The notes beneath the pieces are model-generated. The model was not told the DNA's origin, searched no databases, and saw only the letters and a list, made by a program, of their open reading frames with translations. From CAKSST01 sp045535505 (GTDB lineage Bacteria; Bacillota; Clostridia; Oscillospirales; Acutalibacteraceae), in the NCBI GenBank assembly GCA_045535505.1, contig JAZSLU010000042.1, positions 1 through 13,390 on the forward strand: a stretch of DNA of 13,390 nucleotides. Direction: 5' to 3'. Below are positions 7,272 to 12,780 of this stretch, one piece after another. The translations under genes and the position numbers were made by a program. Position 1 is the stretch's first letter. The number at the start of each line of letters is the position of its first letter.

Positions 7272-9362
7272 GTGAAAATTTTAAACCTAATGGACACAAG
7301 AAAACAGAATATTATATTTTCTTCAAGCCTTTGCGCCGCTCTTATTGCATTTGTAATTTTTAGTTGCAAACAGTTTTTCGGCGTGGGATTTAAATATGGC
7401 CCTTTGTTGTTCTTTTTGTGCATTCTTGTATCTTTAATTATCGGCGCAATCTTTATGCTAAAACCGCTCAAACACAAAAAACTGTCACAGATTTTACCTT
7501 GGGTTGTTGCGGCATTAATGCCTTTTATCACAATGACAATGACCGAATGTCTAAACGGCGTTTTCGTTTATGATATGTACTACGACGCTTTTATATACGG
7601 ATATATTTTAGACCTTCTTATTTGCGCTTTAATCTACGCCATAAGCGGCAGTATCAGAGTCTCACTAATTTCAACAAACGTTCTTTTATACCTTTTGGCA
7701 CTTTCAAACTACTATGTAAAATTGTTTAGAGGCACACCTTTTTTGCCTATTGACTTTGCAAGTATAGGCACCGCAAAAAACGTTGCCGGCACGTACGACT
7801 ACACCCCATCCTTTAACGTGGTTGTGTCAACTATATTGCTTATTTTGATAATTGCAATCACATTAAAATTTAGAACCCCCAACATAAAAACAACAGCAAA
7901 AATCATTTCTCGCAGTTCTTGCTTTGCTTTGTTCGCAGCCGTTTTAATTGTTTTCTTCACTACCGACTCGTTTGCAAAAATCAACTTAAAACCTGACTTT
8001 TGGAATCAAACACGCGGTTATAAAAACGATGGCGTGGTCTTGAGTTTTTTCCTTAACCTTAAATATATTTACGTCAGCGCCCCGTCAGGATATAACGCCG
8101 ATAAGGTTGATGACATAATATCAGACTATATCGAAAAGAACACGCCTGTTGGTTATATTGAAGAAGAAACCGACAGCAAAACACCCGATATAATTTGCAT
8201 AATGAACGAGTCTTTCTCAGACCTTTCAACAGTGGGTAGTTTTGAAACAAATATCGATTATCTTCCCTATTACCGCTCACTTACCGAAAACTGTGTTAAG
8301 GGCAACCTTATAACACCCATTATCGGCTCAGGCACCTCTAACACAGAGTTTGAATTTTTGTCTGGCTGTTCAATGTCTTTTTATCCGTCAGGCAGTAACG
8401 CCTATACACTTTATATAAAAAATTCTATGCCGTCGCTGGTTTCAACCCTTACACAAAGCCGCTATTCAAACCTTGCATTCCACCCATATTACGCAAACGG
8501 TTGGAACAGACCCAACGTTTATAATTATTTTGGCTTTTCTCGCTTCGACAGCATCACATCTGTCATAGATCCTGATATTTTAAGCCGGACAAACGGCGCC
8601 TCAAGAGAAGTTTTTATTGATGCAGTTAACGAATTCTACGGTGCCAAAAACAACAAGCTTGTTCGTCAATATGTAAGTGATGAATGCAACTTCGACTATG
8701 TTATAGAGCAATACAAAAACCGTGATAAATCTCAACCTTATTTTATCTTTAACGTAACCATGCAAAATCACGGAAGCTACGGCGGCGAATATTCAAATTT
8801 TGAGCAAAAGGTTTACACAACCAATCTCTCAAAACAATATCCCAAAGCAAACCAGTACCTTTCCCTTGTTAAAGAAACCGATAATGCATTTAAAGACCTT
8901 ATAAAATATTTTAAAAAAGTACGCCGTCCTGTAATAATTTGTATGTTCGGCGACCACCAACCCTCCATCGAGCAAGAGTTCTATGAAGAAATTATGGGCA
9001 AGTCACGTTACTCACTCACAACAAGCGAAGAACTTGAGCTTTACAGCACACCCTTTATAATATGGGCAAACTACGATATCCAAGAAGAATATATTGAAAA
9101 ATTGAGCAGCAACTACCTTTCATCTTTGTTGCTTAAAGTTGCGGGTTTGCAAATGCCAAAATACAATCAATATCTTCTTAAACTATCAGAAAACATCCCC
9201 GTAATAAGCACCGCAGGTTATATGGATTCAAACGGCAACGTTTATAGTTGGTCATCTGAAAGCCCTCACACCAAGACACTTGAAGAATATAAAAAGGTTC
9301 AGTATAACTACATTTTTGATGTTAAAAACCGCAAAGAAGAGTTGTACAATATAATCTATTAA
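7272..9362 (+). CDS. LTA-synthase-family membrane phosphoglycerol transferase (sulfatase fold)
   Basis: A 696-residue polytopic membrane enzyme of the lipoteichoic acid synthase type, which transfers glycerol phosphate from phosphatidylglycerol at the outer face of the membrane. The first ~230 residues hold six or seven hydrophobic segments. The extracellular sulfatase-like domain carries the expected metal and nucleophile positions: Glu313 in MNESFSD, the candidate nucleophile Thr355 in GSGTSNTEF, and Asp561-His562 in FGDHQPS. His404 and His500 (MQNHGSYGG) are further candidate active-site residues. In S. aureus LtaS the matching residues are Glu255, Thr300 and Asp475-His476. The usual GKT before the nucleophile is here GSGT. 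I chose GTG at 7272, with AGGAG 8 nt upstream. The ATG at 7242 would add ten residues but has no ribosome binding site. It is a single gene with its own promoter and terminator. Its product could be LTA or another phosphoglycerol-modified glycan. Confidence 0.9.
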   Translation: MKILNLMDTRKQNIIFSSSLCAALIAFVIFSCKQFFGVGFKYGPLLFFLCILVSLIIGAIFMLKPLKHKKLSQILPWVVAALMPFITMTMTECLNGVFVYDMYYDAFIYGYILDLLICALIYAISGSIRVSLISTNVLLYLLALSNYYVKLFRGTPFLPIDFASIGTAKNVAGTYDYTPSFNVVVSTILLILIIAITLKFRTPNIKTTAKIISRSSCFALFAAVLIVFFTTDSFAKINLKPDFWNQTRGYKNDGVVLSFFLNLKYIYVSAPSGYNADKVDDIISDYIEKNTPVGYIEEETDSKTPDIICIMNESFSDLSTVGSFETNIDYLPYYRSLTENCVKGNLITPIIGSGTSNTEFEFLSGCSMSFYPSGSNAYTLYIKNSMPSLVSTLTQSRYSNLAFHPYYANGWNRPNVYNYFGFSRFDSITSVIDPDILSRTNGASREVFIDAVNEFYGAKNNKLVRQYVSDECNFDYVIEQYKNRDKSQPYFIFNVTMQNHGSYGGEYSNFEQKVYTTNLSKQYPKANQYLSLVKETDNAFKDLIKYFKKVRRPVIICMFGDHQPSIEQEFYEEIMGKSRYSLTTSEELELYSTPFIIWANYDIQEEYIEKLSSNYLSSLLLKVAGLQMPKYNQYLLKLSENIPVISTAGYMDSNGNVYSWSSESPHTKTLEEYKKVQYNYIFDVKNRKEELYNIIY

Positions 9363-9365
9363 CAA

Positions 9366-9400
9366 AAAATCGCCGACAACATTGTCGGCGATTTTCGTTT
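9366..9400 (+). terminator. Terminator of the LTA-synthase-like gene
   Basis: The arms CGCCGACA (9371-9378) and TGTCGGCG (9383-9390) pair around ACAT, extended by A/T pairs and followed by a T-rich tail. The hairpin starts a few bases after the stop codon. Confidence 0.9.
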
Positions 9401-9424
9401 TGTTACACCCTTTTTATATAAAAC

Positions 9425-9453
9425 TTGACATTCATATTAGGCGGTATTATAAT
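9425..9453 (+). promoter_or_regulatory. Perfect consensus promoter of lipoprotein gene 1
   Basis: TTGACA (9425-9430) and TATAAT (9448-9453) are separated by 17 bp, matching the housekeeping sigma consensus at every position. The start codon is about 30 bp further on. Confidence 0.9.
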
Positions 9454-9484
9454 CCGTTTATCTTTTAGGCAAGGAGTTTTAAAA

Positions 9485-10180
9485 ATGAAAAGATTATCAG
9501 CCCTTTTAGTAGCAGTTTTATTGGTTTTAACCCTTTGCGCTTGTGCCAAAAAAGCTCCCGCAGACAGCTCGGCTTTTGTTGACGGCACCACAACGCAAAA
9601 CGCGCAAAGCGAAATTAATACCTCGTCAGAGCAAACAAGCCAAACCGACAATGCAAATTCAAGCGATATAGGTTCTTCTTCAAGCAAGAAAAGTCCTTCT
9701 TCCTCGAAGGTGAGCGCCCCCTCTTCAAGCAGCAAGGTTCAAACCCCTTCCACGCTCAACCCCAAGACAGATTTCAAATGGGGAAAGTACGTTGCAAAAT
9801 ATTATAGCGCAGACAAAAAAACATATTACATATGCACCCTGACCTTCTATAAGGAATATGAAGGCGTTCAGCGTGAATGTGCAATATATTATACCAAAGA
9901 AGAGTGTGAAAGATTGTATAGCGATTTCGGTTTTGACGCCGATAACCTCGATGAAAATTTTTCTTCAATCACAGTAAGCGGTGTTAAGTATTACACCTTT
10001 GAGCCCGCCTATGAAATCTTACCGGAAGCCCTTGAAATTACCGATACTGCCATCAAGGTTTCTCCCGATTATGAAAGATGGGTTACATTCTCACTTAACG
10101 CTAACGGCAACCTGGTTATCAGCGCAACAGATAACGACAGATACGGCAAGGTCGGCACAGTTTACACACCTGCCCAATAA
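9485..10180 (+). CDS. Secreted lipoprotein with Ser-rich linker, function unknown
   Basis: A 231-residue protein that I do not recognise. It opens with a lipoprotein signal peptide: MKR, a hydrophobic core, then TLCAC with Cys20 as the likely lipidated residue. A low-complexity Ser/Thr/Gln-rich tether covers about residues 25-85. The remaining ~140 residues form a Tyr-rich, probably beta-rich domain (KYVAKYYSADKK, KYYTFEPAYEI, ending VGTVYTPAQ). The start is set by AAGGAG at 9471-9476, 8 nt before the ATG; an upstream in-frame extension to 9425 would overlap the promoter. The end of the domain resembles the end of the next lipoprotein (N-G-N/E-N-x-x-x...T...VGTV), which suggests a shared C-terminal domain. 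It would be anchored to the outer face of the membrane. A lipocalin-like or PepSY-like role cannot be judged from sequence alone. Confidence 0.85.
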   Translation: MKRLSALLVAVLLVLTLCACAKKAPADSSAFVDGTTTQNAQSEINTSSEQTSQTDNANSSDIGSSSSKKSPSSSKVSAPSSSSKVQTPSTLNPKTDFKWGKYVAKYYSADKKTYYICTLTFYKEYEGVQRECAIYYTKEECERLYSDFGFDADNLDENFSSITVSGVKYYTFEPAYEILPEALEITDTAIKVSPDYERWVTFSLNANGNLVISATDNDRYGKVGTVYTPAQ

Positions 10181-10202
10181 TACATAAAAAAGGCGGTGCA
10201 AC

Positions 10203-10264
10203 ACATCGCACCCGTAAGGGTATATCGCATACCAAAAGGTATAATATCGCAACATGAGGGATGT
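10203..10264. repeat. Intergenic structured repeat with three TCGCA units and nested hairpins
   Basis: Outer arms ACATC (10203-10207) and GATGT (10260-10264) enclose two small perfect hairpins: ACCC-GTAA-GGGT (10210-10221) and ATACC-AAAA-GGTAT (10229-10242). TCGCA recurs at 10206, 10225 and 10247. This occupies the first part of the 317-bp gap between the two lipoprotein genes, where I see no gene. Confidence 0.6.
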
Positions 10265-10276
10265 ATTTTGTTTTTT

Positions 10277-10332
10277 GTAGGGTTGATTCACGAATCAACT
10301 GCGTTTTCGGGCAATTAGTGAATTGCCCCTAC
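10277..10332. repeat. Cloverleaf-like inverted-repeat element with GTAGGG ends
   Basis: Terminal arms GTAGGG (10277-10282) and CCCTAC (10327-10332) enclose two perfect hairpins: GTTGATTC/GAATCAAC (10282-10299) and GGGCAATT/AATTGCCC (10309-10328). The layout fits a small non-autonomous intergenic repeat of the kind dispersed in Firmicutes genomes. Copy number is not visible here. Confidence 0.65.
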
Positions 10333-10349
10333 GATATAATTTAATATCC

Positions 10350-10364
10350 GTGCGCTGTGCGCAC
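10350..10364. repeat. Short hairpin GTGCGC-TGT-GCGCAC
   Basis: A perfect 6-bp-arm hairpin in the sequence AATATCCGTGCGC, with ACACC after it. It corresponds in position and flanks to GTGCC-GAA-GGCAC at 11638-11650 after the second lipoprotein gene, which is also introduced by AATCCGTGC and followed by ACACC. Confidence 0.55.
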
Positions 10365-10387
10365 ACCGAAATTATTCATTATTCATT

Positions 10388-10420
10388 AAAAAAGACGGCG
10401 AATTATTCGTCGTCTTTTTT
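10388..10420. terminator. Bidirectional terminator between the two lipoprotein genes
   Basis: GACGGCGAA (10394-10402) pairs with TTCGTCGTC (10406-10414) around TTA, with one G-T wobble, flanked by six A and six T. It lies about 210 bp after lipoprotein gene 1 and ahead of the next promoter. A near-identical copy lies exactly 1300 bp downstream. Confidence 0.85.
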
Positions 10421-10423
10421 AAT

Positions 10424-10452
10424 TTGCATTTCAAAAACATATATGATACAAT
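10424..10452 (+). promoter_or_regulatory. Probable promoter of lipoprotein gene 2
   Basis: TACAAT (10447-10452) is a 5-of-6 -10 box, and TTGCAT (10424-10429) is a weak -35 box 17 bp upstream. It starts just after the terminator and lies 45 bp before the start codon. Confidence 0.5.
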
Positions 10453-10497
10453 TAATGTGCAATTAGTATTGCGAACTATAAAAATGGAGATGTTGGT

Positions 10498-11631
10498 ATG
10501 AAAAAGTTTTTAGCAATCCTTTTGGCAATCACTTTAGTATTTTCATTTGCCGCTTGTGGCAAAAAAGGTGAAAATCTTTCAAACAATGACCTTGCTTCAT
10601 CAACTACCCAATCAACCGATTTTGTGGCACCTGAAAACTACGTGTCAATATTAACGGTCAAAATCAATCCCACATTTAATATCTACCTTGATGCCGACAA
10701 CAAAGTTTTGGCTGTACAAGCCGTTAATGAAGATGCAAAATCTTTAGAGTCTAATATTAATTTGCAAGACAACACCCTAAAAGCCGTTCTTGAAAACATT
10801 GTTACCGTTGCAAACGATAACGGTTTTATAACAAAAGACGAAAAAGACATAAGCATTTCGCTTACAGAAGTTAAGGACTTAAATTTAGACGGCACCGATA
10901 TACTTGAAATTTCAAAAAGAGCTGTTGACGACACCTCTGCAAAACTTAATTTATCAATAACTGTAACCGTAAAAGACACCTCTTCCGAAGAGCAGTCAAG
11001 TTCTAAACCTAACACAACAGTATCTAATACCTCATCAAAAAACGACGACCATGTTCATTCCTACAGAGAGGCAAACTGCACCGCTCCTAAAACCTGTCCC
11101 TGCGGTGCAACAGAGGGCAAAGCGTTGGGCCACGTTTATAAATTTAATGACAGCATTTGCAGCCGTTGCGGCGCAACCGACCCAAATTACAAAACCTATA
11201 CGTCAGTTTTCAAAAAAGCAGGCTTTTGGACCTGCCGTTACATCGTCAACGCCGAAGTGGGCGAGCAGTTGTATGATGCCACTCTTATTTTCAAGGCACC
11301 CGCCGGAGAGCAGTATGAGAATTATGAAGATAATATGATTTTTGTTGGTGGCAGCCGTTTAGCAGAGCCCGGAGACATTACATATTACCCCGAAGAAGTG
11401 TTTGAATATAATGGTAAAAAATACATTGGTGCTTTTGGCAATGGCGGCGGCGAGCTTGGCAAGGTTACTGAAAACGGCAACACGGTAAACTTAACGCATG
11501 GTAGTGACAGCCTTACACTGCAAAGAACCGGTGAAAACACCTTTAAGGTAGCATCAACATCAGGCGAATATTCCGATTTAAACAAAATCCCCGTCGGAAC
11601 AGTCATCACATTTAGCGCAAACCTAAATTAA
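10498..11631 (+). CDS. Lipoprotein with RsgI-like domain and Cys/His motif, function unknown
   Basis: A 377-residue lipoprotein. The signal peptide ends in FAAC, with Cys20 as the lipidation site. GGAG lies 8 nt before the ATG. Residues 48-157 (TVKINPTFNIYLDADNKVL, then AVQAVNEDAKSL) resemble the extracellular domain of RsgI-type anti-sigma factors (family pattern NPS-x-E-x-x-x-N...V-x-x-x-x-x-x-N-x-D). However, the anti-sigma cytosolic part and the single membrane helix of those proteins are missing. A Ser/Thr tether (160-182) leads to a Cys/His segment (185-228). It contains HVHSYREANCT, TCPCGATEGKALGH and CSRCGATDP, a motif I recall from surface proteins of gut Firmicutes that could bind zinc. 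The C-terminal domain (231-377) ends EYSDLNKIPVGTVITF and looks related to that of the preceding lipoprotein. No sigma factor gene is nearby, so an extracellular binding role is more likely than classical anti-sigma action. Confidence 0.87.
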   Translation: MKKFLAILLAITLVFSFAACGKKGENLSNNDLASSTTQSTDFVAPENYVSILTVKINPTFNIYLDADNKVLAVQAVNEDAKSLESNINLQDNTLKAVLENIVTVANDNGFITKDEKDISISLTEVKDLNLDGTDILEISKRAVDDTSAKLNLSITVTVKDTSSEEQSSSKPNTTVSNTSSKNDDHVHSYREANCTAPKTCPCGATEGKALGHVYKFNDSICSRCGATDPNYKTYTSVFKKAGFWTCRYIVNAEVGEQLYDATLIFKAPAGEQYENYEDNMIFVGGSRLAEPGDITYYPEEVFEYNGKKYIGAFGNGGGELGKVTENGNTVNLTHGSDSLTLQRTGENTFKVASTSGEYSDLNKIPVGTVITFSANLN

Positions 11632-11637
11632 CAATCC

Positions 11638-11650
11638 GTGCCGAAGGCAC
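11638..11650. repeat. Short hairpin GTGCC-GAA-GGCAC after lipoprotein gene 2
   Basis: A 5-bp-arm hairpin six bases after the stop codon, the counterpart of the hairpin at 10350-10364. It is followed by AT-rich TTTTGCATTTTGCATTTT and then the terminator. Confidence 0.5.
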
Positions 11651-11688
11651 ACCTTAATTTTGCATTTTGCATTTTAAATTTCAAATTC

Positions 11689-11720
11689 AAAAAGACGGCG
11701 AATTATTCGCCGTCTTTTTT
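11689..11720. terminator. Bidirectional terminator shared by lipoprotein 2 and the deacetylase remnant
   Basis: GACGGCGAA (11694-11702) pairs perfectly with TTCGCCGTC (11706-11714), flanked by A and T runs. It is 31 of 32 identical to 10389-10420. The loop contains the stop codon of the minus-strand deacetylase, so the hairpin also encodes that protein's last residues. Confidence 0.88.
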
Positions 11721-12004
11721 GCCCTCAAATACCTGCTTGCCATCATGCTCGATAGTATAATCCTTTTTATAAATTAGCTCACTTATAGGCACAAAGGTGT
11801 ATCCCTGCTCTTTTAGGGTTTTTAAAATTGTCGGCAGCGCCGCAGGTGTATGCTCAGCATCGTTGTGCATCAAAATTATCGAGCCGTTTTTGGTCTTGGA
11901 AATTACCCGCTCGGCAATGCTTTGCGGCGTTGCACTGTCCTTCCAGTCAAGACTGTCAACATCCGATACAAAAGTAATATAATAATTTTTCTTGTTTTCC
12001 CCTC
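11703..12004 (-). pseudogene. Polysaccharide deacetylase, C-terminal remnant interrupted by a mobile element
   Basis: About 100 codons of a NodB-fold polysaccharide deacetylase can be read without a start. They include DVDSLDWKDS, then GSIILMHND and LPTILKTLKEQGYTFVPISEL, which are the last conserved motifs of PdaA-like enzymes. In these enzymes the family deacetylates peptidoglycan or related glycans at the cell surface. The N-terminal part with the catalytic Asp-Asp and the metal-binding His motif is not present. Going upstream the frame enters the palindrome at 12005-12029 and meets TAG at 12027-12029. The break therefore coincides with the end of the putative mobile element. The missing part may lie beyond the far end of the element, outside this window. 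The stop TAA at 11703-11705 lies in the loop of the shared terminator. If no intact copy is rejoined, the gene is inactive. Confidence 0.85.
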
Positions 12005-12029
12005 TAGAGCGAGGCGGTGCCTCGCTCTA
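12005..12029. repeat. Terminal palindrome of the mobile element
   Basis: TAGAGCGAGGC (12005-12015) and GCCTCGCTCTA (12019-12029) are perfect 11-bp arms around GGT. It sits at the junction with the deacetylase remnant and could be an element end, a recombinase site or a boundary terminator. Confidence 0.75.
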
Positions 12030-12042
12030 TTCACCCCTTTCC

Positions 12043-12091
12043 GTTCTTGACTTGCCAAGAACCAAGCAATCAAAACCTTGAGGGTTTTGAT
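12043..12091. repeat. Two further hairpins next to the element end
   Basis: GTTCTTG/CAAGAAC (12043-12062, 6-nt loop) is followed by ATCAAAACC/GGTTTTGAT (12069-12091, 5-nt loop). All arms are perfect. With the terminal palindrome they make three hairpins in under 90 bp. Confidence 0.65.
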
Positions 12092-12600
12092 AAGTTAAGG
12101 TTTTTAATGTTTTTTAGTGTTATGCTCTCATATTGTATAAATCTCTACACCAGAGCAGGTGCGAGGTGGAGGGAGCAAAAGGGTATAAGTCCCCTGACAA
12201 CAGTCAGGAAAACTTACACCTTTTTACACCGTCACAGTATGCATCAGTTACGGTCGCATTAACTATCATTAAGTGAATACATTTCAGTATTCCAACAGAT
12301 TTCCTCTTTTAGAGGAACAAACTCACCTCAACCTTGTTCTACTGTTGCACCCTCGATTGTCAGGACTCCACCCACAAGGTTCGCTTTTTTTACTTGGTGC
12401 TATCGCCTACAACTTATCCAATCTCGACAATTTCTGTGTGATAGTGGGCACATACTCTCGCCGGTGCATTTTATTCCTTAACGTTGCACGCCGTCGAATT
12501 TTTTATGGTGCTTATCGGGGTTATGCACCACCAAACCTTATAGGGTTTGGGTTTTCCGTTATTAAATTGTATCTTAAATATGAGTGATACAATCCAAAAA
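12092..12600. other. Hairpin-rich stretch without a convincing gene
   Basis: No open frame here has a ribosome binding site together with a recognisable protein. Perfect hairpins occur at 12193-12208 (CCTGAC/GTCAGG), 12275-12292 (GAATAC/GTATTC), 12301-12317 (TTCCTCT/AGAGGAA) and 12531-12550 (CCAAACC/GGTTTGG). A looser pairing, ACCGT/ACGGT, spans 12228-12254. This may be an untranslated regulatory or replication/transfer region, or decayed genes. Confidence 0.5.
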
Positions 12601-12622
12601 CGAGGAAAACTTTGCCTCGCAG

Positions 12623-12656
12623 AGCACGGGGTTTGATTTCAAACCCATAACGTGCT
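12623..12656. repeat. Long interrupted inverted repeat upstream of mobV
   Basis: AGCACG and GGGTTTG (12623-12635) pair with CAAACCC (12640-12646) and CGTGCT (12651-12656), with a 4-nt loop and a 4-nt ATAA bulge. That gives thirteen paired bases. It lies about 60 bp before the nick-like motif and may belong to oriT or to mobV control. Confidence 0.6.
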
Positions 12657-12697
12657 ACAAGTTCCCGAAAAACTTTTTTATTTATCATACTGAAAAT

Positions 12698-12752
12698 AGA
12701 TACAAATGGTATCTGTTTTAGTGTGTGTAAATGAATAAAACCTATATAGGTT
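12698..12752 (+). other. Probable origin of transfer (oriT) of the MobV system
   Basis: TAGTGTG at 12719-12725 matches the core before the nick in the pMV158-type oriT (TAGTGTG/TTA), so the cut would fall after G12725. It lies in a loop between GTTTTA (12715-12720) and TAAAAC (12736-12741). It is preceded by the hairpin AGATAC/GTATCT (12698-12714) and followed by the 14-bp palindrome AACCTATATAGGTT (12739-12752). Its place just ahead of mobV is the usual one. The assignment rests on a short motif plus context. Confidence 0.6.
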
Positions 12753-12780
12753 AAAAAAGTTATGAGGGAGGTTGTCACGT

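Noticed and set aside
10203..10332. CRISPR array
   Set aside because: The TCGCA repeats are only 5 bp long and irregularly spaced, with no repeat-spacer structure and no cas genes. They are hairpin units of an intergenic repeat.
12273..12778. Small open frames on both strands (104 codons plus, 85 codons minus)
   Set aside because: They show no ribosome binding site and no recognisable protein features, and they overlap hairpins and the probable oriT.
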